Numbered from the stretch's first letter, positions 46,405 through 56,255 are shown. The stretch is DNA of 64,000 bases from G963663495 sp963663495 (GCA_963663495.1 OY760427.1:5766001-5830000), one strand, 5' to 3'. Translations and numbers: made by a program. Notes: generated by a model from the letters alone, not told the origin.

Positions 46405-48765
46405 CCCAAGTTCACATTTCGCTCTGAAAATTTACTGATTTCAGAGTCAGTCTAGCCTTCTTTTCATCCAAATCGGCCAATCTATGGCTGGTTTTTGGCC
46501 GTTTTCCGCCTTTTTGACCCAATTTGCCTCCGGTTTTTTGCAAATTGCCGTTGTAGTGATTATTGTAGGGAGGGGGAACCCCCGGAAAATCGCCCCGTAT
46601 CCCTCCTACATCATTGCCTATCCCCATTATGTTTATCCGAGCCAACCGGTACACACGCAAAAACGGCGAACAATCCCGCAGCGTCCTCCTGCTTCAATCC
46701 CAACGGATCAAAGGCATCAGCCGACATAAAACCCTCCTCAATCTCGGACAGGAGTTTCCAATCCCCAAACCCGATTGGCCTGAACTGATCCGAACGGTGG
46801 TCGCACATCTCAAAGGACAACCCGCCCTAGCCTTTGAGAACAAAAACCAGGACTTCCATAATGCCGTGGACGACATTGCAAAGCGACTCCTGGATCAAGG
46901 GTTTGACATCTATGCCGAACCCCCGGTAGAATCGGTCAAGATTCTACCCGACCAGGTCACACATACCAACTCATGCACGGTGGCGGGCGAGCGTCTGGCC
47001 ATGGAAGCAATCAAGCAACTGAAGCTCCCTGAAATCCTCCGGCAGCTCAAGCTCCCTGAAAATCATGTCCAACTTGCCTGCGCGGTCATTGTCGGACGCA
47101 TGCTCAGTCCAGGCAGTGAACGGGCAACGCATGGCTGGATGACCAACACCTCCAGTATCATGGAAATCCTCCATACAAAGCTGCCGTGCCTCAATACATT
47201 GTATGCCACCTCCGATTGGTTATTCGAACATCGTTATGCAATCATGGATGGCCTCTATGGAACCACGAAGGAGTTGTTTGACTGTGATGAGACCCTCATC
47301 TTTTACGATTTGACCAACGCCTTTTACCATGGTCAGGAAAAGGGAGCGTTGTTACGATATGGACGGAGTAAGCAGAAGCGCAATGATTGTCCTCTGGTCA
47401 CGCTGGCCTTGACTCTGGACGCATCGGGCTTCCCGCGTAATGTGGAGATCTTACCCGGCAATGTGAGTGAACCCGGGACACTCAAACAAGCTATTGAGAA
47501 GTTGAAGGATAAAACGCCAACGGTCGTTATGGATGCGGGCATTGCGACCGAGGCGAATGTGGCGTATTTGAAAGAAAAGAAGCTGGATTGGATCTGCGTT
47601 CAGCGGACCAAAGCCCCTGCGGTGCCCACCCGGGAGCCGGATCAGGCATTTGAGACGGCGGGTGGGGTCAAGATCAGAGCTTGGGAGTTATCCAAAAAGG
47701 ACAGGGAACCCCAAGAGAAGGAACCGAAAGAGGGGGAGTCAGAAGAAAATGAGCTGGAAGATCAGGAGCGATTCGTGTATGTGCACAGCGAGGCCCGGCA
47801 GGCCACCGAGGAGCAGATCTTTGCAACGAAATGTGCAAAATATGAAGAGGCACTCACCAAGCTTCATAAAGGACTCTCCACTCCCCACTGCCTGAAAACG
47901 TATGATAAGGTACTCGTAAAAGCCGGTCGCCTGAGGGAAAAACACAAGAAGGTGAGCCACACCTATGAGGTGACGGTTACGGAAAAAAAGGAAACCGACC
48001 ATGCCGAGAGTGTAAGCTTTACCAAGCGTGAAGTGCATGAAGACCGGCTCCTGGAAGCAGGCGGATATGTCCTGCACACCAGCCGTACCGACTGGTCGGT
48101 GCAAGAAGTGGCGCGCACCTACTGGCGACTTACGGAGATTGAAAACACCTTCCGGGTGATGAAGTCGGATCTGGGTTTAAGGCCCGTCTATCACAGTAAT
48201 GATGACCGAATTGTGGGACATTTATTCATCACCGTGCTGGCCTATCATGTTGCTCATCTGGTTCGCACCAAACTCAAGAATGCTGGGATCCATAACAGCT
48301 GGGATACGATCCGTAACGAACTCAACGAGGTCAAACGGGTGACCACCAAGTTGCCCATGAGTCAAACGCGCGCGTTGACCCTGAATGTGGATCAGAACCT
48401 GACGCCGATGTTGGAGCGGGTCTTCGAAATCTTGGGATTCAGCTATGATCCCGATGCGACCCGAACCAAACAGATCCTCCCCATGGAACCGAAAACTCTC
48501 CAAAAGCTGCCCGACTCATGAATGGTTTGAAGTCGCTTAGCACAAGTACGAGAATGAACTCCAGATGGAGGTGCGATCCCTGTTCCGGTGGGGAGAGTTG
48601 GGGACAAATACGGCCTTCTATCAACAGAAAAAACAAGCAATGAAACCGCTCTAAACCAACCCCACTCAATCCGGTAAATCACAATAGGTGGTAACGAAAA
48701 AATGCTCCCCAAGCGGGAATGCTAGAGGTCCGTATTTTCTTGTCACTACAAAATGTGAAGTTGGG
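46405..48765 (+). mobile_element. IS1634-family insertion sequence
   Basis: 2361 bp with inverted ends CCCAAGTTCACATTT (46405) and CCCAACTTCACATTT (reading back from 48765), 14 of 15 identical. TTTA is duplicated at 46401-46404 and 48766-48769, within the tnpB sequence. Its base composition is a little more AT-rich and its codon use differs from the surrounding host genes, suggesting recent arrival. Confidence 0.88.
46629..48521 (+). CDS. IS1634-family transposase
   Basis: 630 residues from ATG 46629 (FIRANRYTRKNGEQSRS); a TTG at 46614 is open but less likely. DDE-type motifs are LIFYDLTNAFYHGQ, CPLVTLALTLDASGFPRNVE, TPTVVMDAGIATEANVAYLK (second Asp) and the C-terminal RTYWRLTEIENTFRVMKSDL with the catalytic Glu, followed by RPVYHSNDDRIVGHLFI. 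A charged linker (KKDREPQEKEPKEGESEENE) lies at about residues 360-385. Full length and uninterrupted, so probably active. Confidence 0.92.
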   Translation: MFIRANRYTRKNGEQSRSVLLLQSQRIKGISRHKTLLNLGQEFPIPKPDWPELIRTVVAHLKGQPALAFENKNQDFHNAVDDIAKRLLDQGFDIYAEPPVESVKILPDQVTHTNSCTVAGERLAMEAIKQLKLPEILRQLKLPENHVQLACAVIVGRMLSPGSERATHGWMTNTSSIMEILHTKLPCLNTLYATSDWLFEHRYAIMDGLYGTTKELFDCDETLIFYDLTNAFYHGQEKGALLRYGRSKQKRNDCPLVTLALTLDASGFPRNVEILPGNVSEPGTLKQAIEKLKDKTPTVVMDAGIATEANVAYLKEKKLDWICVQRTKAPAVPTREPDQAFETAGGVKIRAWELSKKDREPQEKEPKEGESEENELEDQERFVYVHSEARQATEEQIFATKCAKYEEALTKLHKGLSTPHCLKTYDKVLVKAGRLREKHKKVSHTYEVTVTEKKETDHAESVSFTKREVHEDRLLEAGGYVLHTSRTDWSVQEVARTYWRLTEIENTFRVMKSDLGLRPVYHSNDDRIVGHLFITVLAYHVAHLVRTKLKNAGIHNSWDTIRNELNEVKRVTTKLPMSQTRALTLNVDQNLTPMLERVFEILGFSYDPDATRTKQILPMEPKTLQKLPDS

Positions 48766-49819
48766 TTTAGGTCCTCCAGTATCACCGTTGAGGAGCATTT
48801 GGCAATACTGCGACTTACCTGGTGGTTCGCATTCTTGAGGATGTTAGCACGCTTGCGCTGTATGCGGGCGATTCTATGCTTCCGCCTGTTACGACGGTTG
48901 GAGCCTTTCTTCTGTCTCGCCAGTCTTCGCTGATGCCGCTTCAACTTGGCATCAAGACGCTTCGTATCCGGTTGTCTGATAATGCTTGTATCGCCCTCTG
49001 TGGAGACCATAGCGATCTGCCCGCAATTACGGTCAATGCCTACAGCACTGCCGGTATCCTCTATTACAGGTGCCTCAATCTTGTAGCAGATGACAGCATA
49101 CCATTTGCCGGCGTTCTTCTTTACAGTGGCTTTGACGGGTATACCATCAGGGTACGGGTTGCCTCCCCGCCTGCGGAGCGCCATGTATCCCACTTTCGGG
49201 ATATACAGCTCGCCATCCCGAACCCTTACGTTATCCGGGATCGTGAACGAAGGCGTACTACCACGTCTGGAATGGAATCTCGGTCTTCTCTTACCCTCCT
49301 TGAAGAATGCCTTCCATGCATCCGCCTGATATTTCAATGTGTATCTAACGACACCAAAGGAGTATTCAGGTAGCCACTCGACTGTACGGCGCAGTGCCGT
49401 GAACCGCTTCCCCAGCGAGAAGAAGCTTACCGAGGGCGGCTTCTCTCCAGCCTCTTTCGCTTTCTTGTAGGCCTCGCTCTGCTCTGCTAGGATGGCATTC
49501 CACACAAACCTACACGCACCCGCTAATCCAGCAAGTTGCTTGGCGTTACTTCGACTTCCGGGCAACAGCCTGTATGTGATATTGCGGTATGCACTAACCG
49601 TTTCGGGCATGGCACTGTGATATATAACTCCCTAATATATGAAAATTATATTCCATGCGTACCCACGTGTTGAGTTATTTGAAATAATTGCAGTTTTTCG
49701 TGAAAAGCGGGAACCGATTATGAACAACTGGCGAAAGCCATCCTGCCTGCACCACCAAAGCACAATAGCACAATAAGTAACTCCTGCGAAAACGCGTGGC
49801 ATTCAGCCATATAACTCCC

Positions 49820-50288
49820 ATATCTTTCTCCGCTTGCAGAGAGGATTGACGCTATCCGCAATAAGATCATTGGTAACGCGGAGGACAAGGGCCGGGCATA
49901 CAATACGGATCAGCTTGACGATCAGCACATTATCCGTCGCATGGTGCTCAAGCGGTGCGTCTACGGTGTTGATAAGATCCCAATGGCGGTAGAGCTGGCC
50001 AAGGTGTCGCTTTGGCTCCACACCTTCACCGTCGGCGCTCCGCTAAGCTTTCTTGATCATCATCTCCGATGCGGCGACAGCCTGTTCGGCGAGTGGGTGG
50101 CTCGCGCTGTGCAGAGGACAAACGAACATAGTAGCCTTTTCCTAAGGGACCCGCTTGACCGGGCGATGCGTGCTGCCGCACCGATGCAGATCATTGAGGG
50201 ATTGACGGACGCCGAGATCGCCGAGGCGCACCGGTCTTCTGATATTTTCTCCGAAGTATCGGAAATGACTGCTCCTCTGCATGCATTT
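49820..50288 (+). pseudogene. adenine DNA methyltransferase fragment, second copy
   Basis: The same fragment as at 37860-38328, with one visible difference (RCGDSLFG for RRGDSLFG). Same borders against the element ends. Confidence 0.8.
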
Positions 50289-50327
50289 GGGAGTTATATG
50301 GCTGAGTGTCACGCGTTTTCGCGGGCG

Positions 50328-50492
50328 TTACTTTTTGTGCTTTGGTGGTGCGGACAGGATGGCTTTCGCCAGTTCTTCCGGTATGGTAGGGATGGATTGT
50401 TGGATATTGAGAATGTCGTTTGTTACGGGGCGGCCGGGGCGTTTCGTTTCCTGAATCTTGTTACCGGGCTTCGGGGATTTATCTATGCTCAT
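50328..50492 (-). CDS. small 54-residue protein of the IS1595 element, copy 2
   Basis: Second copy of the frame at 38368-38532, with the same start (MSIDKSPKPG) and end (ILSAPPKHKK). Function unknown. Confidence 0.4.
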   Translation of the reverse strand: MSIDKSPKPGNKIQETKRPGRPVTNDILNIQQSIPTIPEELAKAILSAPPKHKK

Positions 50493-50744
50493 GGTGTTAT
50501 AGGCTATAGAGTAGCACTAATCCATTGGGGCAGAATACCGAAATGATTTCATGGCGGACATCTGCTTAGAGCATGTAGGAGGCTGCATACATTGCGATCC
50601 AGTTTTCACGACAGTCGATCAATTTCAGGACCGATTCCTTGGCTTATATCGGGACGCTCTTAACAATGCGGAAGTACTGGGCGGACCCCGGTACGGGCCA
50701 CGAAGCGCACCGGACGAACCCATGAGACGCGGGCCATCAAGCCA

Positions 50745-50993
50745 TCAAGCACAGACATGGAAAAGCTGGCGCATAACGGGCTTAATCACCGGAATGGGTA
50801 CGGCGTTGCCAGTAAGCCGTCTGACGGTCGTTACCGTACTGTCAATCTCGTAGCGGTCGGGGAAGCCTTGCAGGCGCAGTATTGCGCGGCCCGTTAGTCT
50901 CCGTTCTTCGTCCACGAGCAAGTAGTTGTAGCCGGCCGATGCCCGGAGTGCGCATGAGTACGGATGGCTTGATACGTTACCGCTTACGTTTAG
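50745..50993 (-). pseudogene. C5 DNA methyltransferase C-terminal fragment, copy 2
   Basis: Same motif IX-X fragment as at 38773-39021 with small differences (for example NYLLV for HYLLV, and a Tyr-to-Val-type change near the TVRRLTGNAV block). It follows the transposase stop directly. Confidence 0.75.
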
Positions 50994-51950
50994 CTATGAA
51001 ATGAGGGATTTGTACATGAGCCGTTTACCGACCAGTCCTTGAGCAATTATTGTCATTGGCTCCGCTGTGTCGTAGTCGCGTGCATTGTGTCGCCCTGCAA
51101 ATTCGTTCACGTACCGCTGTAGGTGTTTCTTGCTCATGTGGTGGTACGTTCCGTAGTACCCACGCTTCAGCAAAGACCAGAAGCTCTCTACGCCATTGGT
51201 ATGGACCTGCTCACGAACGTATTCGCCAACAGAGTGACGTACGTAGGCGTGGTTGTTGCGGCCCCGGTATGCTGACGTGCCATCCGTATAGACCTCGGTG
51301 TCTTCCGAGACATGGGTATCCACAAACGCATTGAGCGTCTGTCCGTCTATGTTTTCTACTACCTGGGCAGAAATGCTATTGGTGACACGATCACGGACTC
51401 CTACAACGGCTTTCTTACCTACTGGCCCACGGGCTGCTTTCAGCTTCTTGCTGGCGTGCTTGTTCTTTTCCTTGCCACCGAAGTAGGCTTCGTCAACCTC
51501 TACCGGACCGGCAAATAGTGCATGCTCTCCATTCCATGATTGTCGAATACGGTGGGCCAGATGCCACGCTGTCGTCTGGGTTATGCCAAGGTCACGATGC
51601 AGCTTCATGCTGGATACGCCCTTGATACTGGTAGTCATGATGTAAATGGCTAATGCCCATACCTGGTATCCCAGTTTCGAGTCCTGCATTACAGTCCCTA
51701 TGCGGACACTGAATCGTTTACGGCAACTACGGCGACGATAAGGCATGCTAGGATGTCTGGCGCCAGACTGTACGTTCTTAGACGCACAGTGCGGGCAAAC
51801 AGGAGTGTCGCCCCAACGCTTCACTGCGAACCATGCTTCGGCTGATGGGTCGTCTGGAAACATTTTGGTTAGCTTGATCAAGGACACTCCTTCACGATCA
51901 GCCCGTCCAGGGCCATTGGTGTTTCTGTTGTTTCTTTTCTTTGAAGGCAT
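50994..51950 (-). CDS. IS1595-family (ISXO2-like) transposase, intact
   Basis: 318 residues. N-terminal zinc-ribbon CPHCASKN...RRRSCRKRFSVRIGTVM, then a helix-turn-helix (HRDLGITQTTAWHLAHRIRQ) and the ISXO2-like core: VEVDEAYFGGKEKNKH (first Asp), VYTDGTSAYRG (second Asp) and VHTNGVESFWSLLKRGYYGT (third acidic residue). This enzyme is the best candidate for moving both IS1595 copies, the composites and all TnpB elements, since all share its terminal repeat. The gene lies near the right end of its element and reads inward. Confidence 0.93.
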   Translation of the reverse strand: MPSKKRNNRNTNGPGRADREGVSLIKLTKMFPDDPSAEAWFAVKRWGDTPVCPHCASKNVQSGARHPSMPYRRRSCRKRFSVRIGTVMQDSKLGYQVWALAIYIMTTSIKGVSSMKLHRDLGITQTTAWHLAHRIRQSWNGEHALFAGPVEVDEAYFGGKEKNKHASKKLKAARGPVGKKAVVGVRDRVTNSISAQVVENIDGQTLNAFVDTHVSEDTEVYTDGTSAYRGRNNHAYVRHSVGEYVREQVHTNGVESFWSLLKRGYYGTYHHMSKKHLQRYVNEFAGRHNARDYDTAEPMTIIAQGLVGKRLMYKSLIS

Positions 51951-52083
51951 TTAGTTAGGTCATCAATCTATCACGGGATGGTACCCATTTTCGGTATAGT
52001 CGGTTCCCGCTATTCGCGACCAAACTGCAATTATTTCAACAATTTAACGCGTGGGCAGTCAGCTATATAACTCCCAATCCTTG

Positions 52084-52294
52084 CCTAAACAGATGGACGA
52101 CTTGTCCTACTGATCAGAGAAAATAATTCGTATAATTCCCCGTGTACGATCAATACCATGTCATCACTGCGGCTCTCCATTCAATCCTTAAGACCGCGCG
52201 ATTCAATCGAGAATCGGTGCGCGAATTGGCAGGAATAAGCGGTAGGAGTTACCATTGACCTCAAGTCTAGGCCATTAATCAGGCGTGTCCACCA
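52084..52294. promoter_or_regulatory. upstream region of the AAA/TOPRIM pair
   Basis: About 210 bp without a gene. It should contain the promoter for the two-gene module. TATAATTCC near 52131 is an AT-rich candidate but could also be an old element end. Confidence 0.25.
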
Positions 52295-53413
52295 ATGTTG
52301 AAGCGCATTTACATTGATAACTACAGGTGTCTTCTCAACCTTGAGCTTCGCCTTCATGAGCTGACGCTGTTTATTGGACAAAACGGTGCAGGGAAGACGG
52401 CGGTATTCGATGTCCTTTACGCTCTGCGCAAATTACTCGAAGGCCGGGCTCGGGTCACAGATCGAGATATCTTCCCTTTCACCTCCCTAAGCAGATGGCA
52501 AGAACGAGCGTTACAGATTATTGAAATAGGTGTGGAGCTTGAGGGAGCGGACTTTGAATATCGTCTTGAGATAGAACACGACAAGGTAGAGCGGAGAGCA
52601 CGTGTAAAGCGTGAGGATCTGACTAGAGATGGCGGTCCGCTGTTCAAATTTGATCTTGGTGATGTTCGTCTTTACCGTGACGACCATTCAGAGGGGCCGT
52701 CATTCACAGCCGATTGGAGAGAATCCGCATTGGCTCGCGTTGCTCCGGCCAAGACCAACGCACATTTAATCCGGTTTTTGGACTTCATGCGCAATGTGTT
52801 GGTGTGTGGACTAACTCCTTCAAGTTTTTCTACCGAAGCAAGCACCGAGGAGAAATTGATAGCTAGGGACGGGGGCAACTTCGTTAACTGGTTTCGCCAT
52901 ATCGTCCAAGAGCGGCAGGATCTCCTGCATGAATACACACTAGAAATGCAGGATGTCTTGGAAGGTCTTCGCTCTTTTCGGCTGGAGCAGGTTGGAGTTG
53001 AAACCAGAGCACTGGTAGGCGTATTTGGAGAGCGTGATAAACCGCAAGAATTTAGGTTCCACGAGCTATCGGACGGCCAAAGGTCACTGACCGTCCTCTA
53101 TGCCTTAACAATGCTTACTGGGCGGAAGCATGTACTTCTGATTGATGAACCCGTCAACTTTGTGGGTCTCACCGAAATTCAGCCATGGTTGGTCGACTTG
53201 GCCGAAGCTTGCGGAAGTAGAATTTCCCAGGCAGTGCTTGCTTCTCATCATCCAGAGGTTATTGACTACATCGGAGCAGATCGGGCAGTATTATTTTCGC
53301 GTGACGGAATCGGACCAACGCGAGTGGAGTCCCTTTCTGACAAATCGAAGCATTTGGTTGCTGACGGGCCTCTACGGTTATCGCAGGTGATGGCTAGGGG
53401 GTGGGAAAGCTGA
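52295..53413 (+). CDS. AAA-family ATPase (RecF/OLD-like), first gene of a two-gene module
   Basis: 372 residues. It begins LKRIYIDNYRCLLNLELRL, the usual start of RecF/SMC-like ATPases. Walker A is GQNGAGKT (28-35), the ABC-type signature ELSDGQRS (257-264), Walker B HVLLIDEPVN (279-288) and the H-loop region ASHHPEV (316-322). The middle (about 100-250) is the short insert of AAA_21-type proteins, without a long coiled coil. No TOPRIM domain is fused. Its TGA overlaps the ATG of the next gene (TGATG), so the two are translated together. Such ATPase/TOPRIM pairs occur in anti-phage systems (for example PARIS and OLD-like systems). Confidence 0.85.
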   Translation: MLKRIYIDNYRCLLNLELRLHELTLFIGQNGAGKTAVFDVLYALRKLLEGRARVTDRDIFPFTSLSRWQERALQIIEIGVELEGADFEYRLEIEHDKVERRARVKREDLTRDGGPLFKFDLGDVRLYRDDHSEGPSFTADWRESALARVAPAKTNAHLIRFLDFMRNVLVCGLTPSSFSTEASTEEKLIARDGGNFVNWFRHIVQERQDLLHEYTLEMQDVLEGLRSFRLEQVGVETRALVGVFGERDKPQEFRFHELSDGQRSLTVLYALTMLTGRKHVLLIDEPVNFVGLTEIQPWLVDLAEACGSRISQAVLASHHPEVIDYIGADRAVLFSRDGIGPTRVESLSDKSKHLVADGPLRLSQVMARGWES

Positions 53414-53961
53414 TGGCCCGGCGCCAAGTGCAGTATGTACTCGTGTGTGAGGACCAGCAGCAGGAGGCCTTCGTGCGCCGGTTTCTGAAGGAGACCGGGC
53501 TACTCAAGAACAGACGTAAGCTCCGAATTGAGAGAGCATCTGCTGGAATAGGTTCCGCCGAGCAATTCGTCCGGGCACAATATGTCAAGGAACTGACTGT
53601 GGGCCGCCGGCATCCTGTTGAGCGAACATTGATCATTGTGATTGACGGAGACAAATATGGTGTCAAGGGACGACTGCGACAATTGGACAAAGCCTGCGAT
53701 GAGAAGGGAATAGACGTGAGGATGTCCACGGACAGGGTTGCCAAATTCATTCCAACTTGGAATATTGAGACTTGGCTTGCCTACCTGGCAGGTGATACCG
53801 TAAACGAACATCGCAAAGATTACCTAAGGCTTCCAAGACCGAGTGATTGCACGAAACATGCCAAGGAGTTAGCGGCAATGTGCAAGGAAAGGAGGCTTCG
53901 GGAGCCAGCACCCGAGTCTCTCAAGGCGGCCTGCTCGGATTACCACAAGTCGCTTCGTTGA
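53413..53961 (+). CDS. TOPRIM-like / RloB-DUF4276-like protein, second gene of the module
   Basis: 182 residues from the ATG at 53413, which overlaps the stop of the ATPase gene by one base; a GTG at 53401 is a weaker start. VQYVLVCEDQQQEAFVRRFL carries an acidic residue (E13) where TOPRIM proteins have the catalytic Glu, and TLIIVIDGDKYG (DGD 78-80) fits the second TOPRIM motif. PTWNIETWLAYL resembles the F/I-E-x-W block of RloB/DUF4276 proteins. It is likely a nuclease or nucleic-acid-binding effector controlled by the ATPase. I cannot assign it to a named system. Confidence 0.65.
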   Translation: MARRQVQYVLVCEDQQQEAFVRRFLKETGLLKNRRKLRIERASAGIGSAEQFVRAQYVKELTVGRRHPVERTLIIVIDGDKYGVKGRLRQLDKACDEKGIDVRMSTDRVAKFIPTWNIETWLAYLAGDTVNEHRKDYLRLPRPSDCTKHAKELAAMCKERRLREPAPESLKAACSDYHKSLR

Positions 53962-54183
53962 AGTAGGAAGAAGAGGGGAGGCTGCCCAAGCTTAAGCGTG
54001 AGGGGCGTGCCAACCCGGGTTAGGACGAGGCTAGCTGTCTGAGTACCCCGCTAAGGACGAAAAGACCAATGACTCAATTCCGATAACCACCACCGATGAT
54101 GGTATTACCCCAGCTCTGCAGAACACTTGAAACCATGCAGTCCGGCAAGTAGTTGGCCCGCAGAGTGACAGGAACAGGTCGCA
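53962..54183. other. intergenic, nothing recognised
   Basis: About 220 bp between the defence-like module and the TMEM220-like gene; no gene or RNA found. Confidence 0.4.
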
Positions 54184-54204
54184 GTGCCGCTGCGTGAACA
54201 TTGG

Positions 54205-54594
54205 ATGAGCAGGCAATCTGAAATAAGTAGTTTGGGACGACTAATCAACATAGCCGCGATCGTAACATTCATCGCATGGGCATACTGGCAGCACAACGAT
54301 CCCGATGCGATCCTGTGGACAGTGCTATACCTACTCGCAGCCGTGTCCTGCGCACTGTTTCTTGCAGGCCGGCTTCCGGTGTGGGCCGTAACGGTACTTG
54401 GTTCTTGTGCCTTGCTTCTCGGCTTGGTGCGAGCGTACGCAGTGATCGCTGAACAGCAGTACTTCTTTGACGAAGAAGGCCGTGAAATGATGGGCAGCCT
54501 CCTGGTAGCCCTCTACATGGGCGTGCTGGCCTGTCAGCTCCGGTGCCGCTGCTGTAAGCGGGAGAAGCGTACCTCACCTCCCACAATGGTGTAA
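54205..54594 (+). CDS. TMEM220-like membrane protein
   Basis: About 129 residues from ATG 54205 (MSRQSEISSLGRL); an earlier ATG at 54184 adds seven residues. Four hydrophobic helices are seen (LINIAAIVTFIAWAYWQ, ILWTVLYLLAAVSCALFLAG, PVWAVTVLGSCALLLGLVRA, GSLLVALYMGVLACQL). The block WAYWQHNDPDAILW is the hallmark of the transmembrane 220 family, which is frequent in Bacteroidota. Function unknown. Its end overlaps the amidohydrolase gene by 61 bp, convergent. Confidence 0.8.
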   Translation: MSRQSEISSLGRLINIAAIVTFIAWAYWQHNDPDAILWTVLYLLAAVSCALFLAGRLPVWAVTVLGSCALLLGLVRAYAVIAEQQYFFDEEGREMMGSLLVALYMGVLACQLRCRCCKREKRTSPPTMV

Positions 54595-56255
54595 ACTACT
54601 TCGGTGGTCGGAATCTCGTCCTCGGCGATGGTCATGATGTCTTTGGACAGCACCGTGATATCGGCGAGCTTGCCGGGCGTTAACGAGCCCTTGATGTTCT
54701 CCTCAAAAGCGGCGTAGGCATTGTTCAGGGTGTAGGACTGTAGGGCCTGCTCTCGCGATAGCCGCTCGCCTTCGTAAAACACCGTTCCATCCGCCATCTT
54801 TCTGCTGACCGTGGCGTAGAAGCTTGCAATGGGGCTGACATGCTCTACAGGCGCGTCGGTACCATTAGTGACCACGGCTCCTGTTTCCCACAAGGTCTGC
54901 CAGACATAGGCTCCCTCACGGGCCCGCTGTTCACCTAGACGCTGCAACACCCACGGACCATCGGAGGTGGCATGAACTCCTTGCATGGAAGCCACCACGC
55001 CAAGCTCGCCGAACCGGGGAATGTCGTTCGGGTGCAGATGCTGGGCATGCTCTATACGCCAGCGCAGATCGGCACCCGGCGAAGCCTTGCCATAGGCATC
55101 TTCGAAAATATCCAATACCACGCGGTTCGCCCTGTCTCCGATGGCATGGATGTTGAGCTGGTAACCGTGCTGCCGACATAACCCGGCCTTACGCACCACG
55201 TTCTCCCTGTCGGCCGTGTTCAGGCCAATGCTGGAAGCCATGTCCGTATACGGTTCCAGCAGCCAGGCGCCGTGCGAGCCCAGCGCTCCGTCAAGAGAGA
55301 TTTTCACCGACCGCACAGTGAGGGCATTGTTACCGTAGCTAACCATCCGGTAGTCGGCCATATTGGTCTCTAAATCCTCCACGCTTGCTCGAACCATGAC
55401 ATATAGCCTCACTGGCAATGCTCCCTCATCCGCCAACCGTTTAAGCAGATCAATTGTGGCGAAGCTAGAACCGGCATCCTGGTATGATGTAATGCCATTC
55501 TCCAAGCTCTCCTCAGCTGCGAGGCGGGCCTGCTCCCTTGCTTCTTCTTCCAGCTCCTCGGGGGGCATGGACTCGCGCGCACTTGCCAAGGCAGCACCAA
55601 TAAGACCTTGCGCTGTTTCCCGAAAATGTCCTGTAAGCCGCCCACGCACATCCCGGATTATCTCGCCGCCGGGGGGATCCGGGGTTTCCGGGCTCACGCC
55701 TGCAGCGCGCATGGCGGCAGCATTGGCGAAGGCGGCATGTCCGCTCGCGTGCGTGAGGTAGACGGGGTTGTTCGGCGAGGCGGCGCTCAGAGACTGGTGG
55801 GTTGGTACACCTTCCACGGCCCCCTCCGGCACTTGCTCCCATTTTTCCTGGTGCCATCCGCGCCCCGTGATCCAAGTACCGGGCTCTGCTTCCTCAGAAG
55901 CCTCTGCAACCATGTCAACGATATCCTGCCAGGTAGCAGCCCTCGTTAGGTCCAGTATCATTCGGGCCCGGCCCATACCCATGTAGTGCCCATGGCCCTC
56001 AATAAAGCCTGGGACAGCGAGCTGTCCATTCAGATCAATGACTTCCGTATGGCTTCCTATGTAGGGAGCGATCTGCTCATCTGAGCCCACGGCAAGGATT
56101 CTGTCGCCGGCCACAGCCAGCGCCTCCCCCTCGGGCAAGGCGTTATCAACCGTGACAATACGACCATTGGTCAGAACGAGGGTCGCAAGTTCCGGTGCGT
56201 TGCTACACGCAGGCAACAGGGCAGCTAGGATGAGACCGTAGCAATACTTATTCAT
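54534..56255 (-). CDS. YtcJ-like amidohydrolase (amidohydrolase 3 family), lipoprotein
   Basis: 573 residues. A lipoprotein signal (YGLILAALLPACS, Cys about 17) precedes LVLTNGRIVTVDNALPEGEA. Metal-dependent amidohydrolase motifs are GFIEGHGHYMGMG (HxH), THASGHAAFANAAAM, the C-terminal His of HAIGDRANRVVLDIFEDA, RWRIEHAQHL, and NGTDAPVEHVSP (final Asp). The family acts on N-substituted or ring amide bonds; no specific substrate can be given. It is probably anchored on the periplasmic side. It stands alone and is upstream-adjacent to TnpB element G. Confidence 0.9.
   Translation of the reverse strand: MNKYCYGLILAALLPACSNAPELATLVLTNGRIVTVDNALPEGEALAVAGDRILAVGSDEQIAPYIGSHTEVIDLNGQLAVPGFIEGHGHYMGMGRARMILDLTRAATWQDIVDMVAEASEEAEPGTWITGRGWHQEKWEQVPEGAVEGVPTHQSLSAASPNNPVYLTHASGHAAFANAAAMRAAGVSPETPDPPGGEIIRDVRGRLTGHFRETAQGLIGAALASARESMPPEELEEEAREQARLAAEESLENGITSYQDAGSSFATIDLLKRLADEGALPVRLYVMVRASVEDLETNMADYRMVSYGNNALTVRSVKISLDGALGSHGAWLLEPYTDMASSIGLNTADRENVVRKAGLCRQHGYQLNIHAIGDRANRVVLDIFEDAYGKASPGADLRWRIEHAQHLHPNDIPRFGELGVVASMQGVHATSDGPWVLQRLGEQRAREGAYVWQTLWETGAVVTNGTDAPVEHVSPIASFYATVSRKMADGTVFYEGERLSREQALQSYTLNNAYAAFEENIKGSLTPGKLADITVLSKDIMTIAEDEIPTTEVVYTIVGGEVRFSRLQQRHRS

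Larger units (their letters stand above)
45995..49610 (-). pseudogene. tnpB: tnpB copy F, interrupted by an IS1634-type element
   Basis: The N-terminal 280 codons run from ATG 49610 to 48770 and the C-terminal 135 from 46404 to 45995. The break is at the codons for ILEDLK, beside the catalytic Glu. Apart from the insertion it is intact and nearly identical to copy E, so it was interrupted recently. Confidence 0.9.
45990..52075. mobile_element. composite transposon 2: TnpB element F (with nested IS1634) + methyltransferase fragment + IS1595 element
   Basis: The perfect 8-bp duplication AATCCTTG flanks the block (45982-45989 and 52076-52083). TnpB element F occupies 45990-49819 including an IS1634-type insertion, the methyltransferase fragment 49820-50288, and the IS1595 element 50289-52075. 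Without IS1634 the length is about 3.72 kb, matching composite 1. Order, orientation and internal joins are the same as in composite 1, while the target site differs. Confidence 0.9.
50289..52075 (-). mobile_element. IS1595-type (ISXO2-like) element, copy 2 (intact)
   Basis: Same ends as copy 1. Minor indels make it 14 bp longer (for example a duplicated CCATCAAG at about 50735-50748). It carries the only intact transposase able to act on the GGGA.TTATAT ends in this window. Confidence 0.88.
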
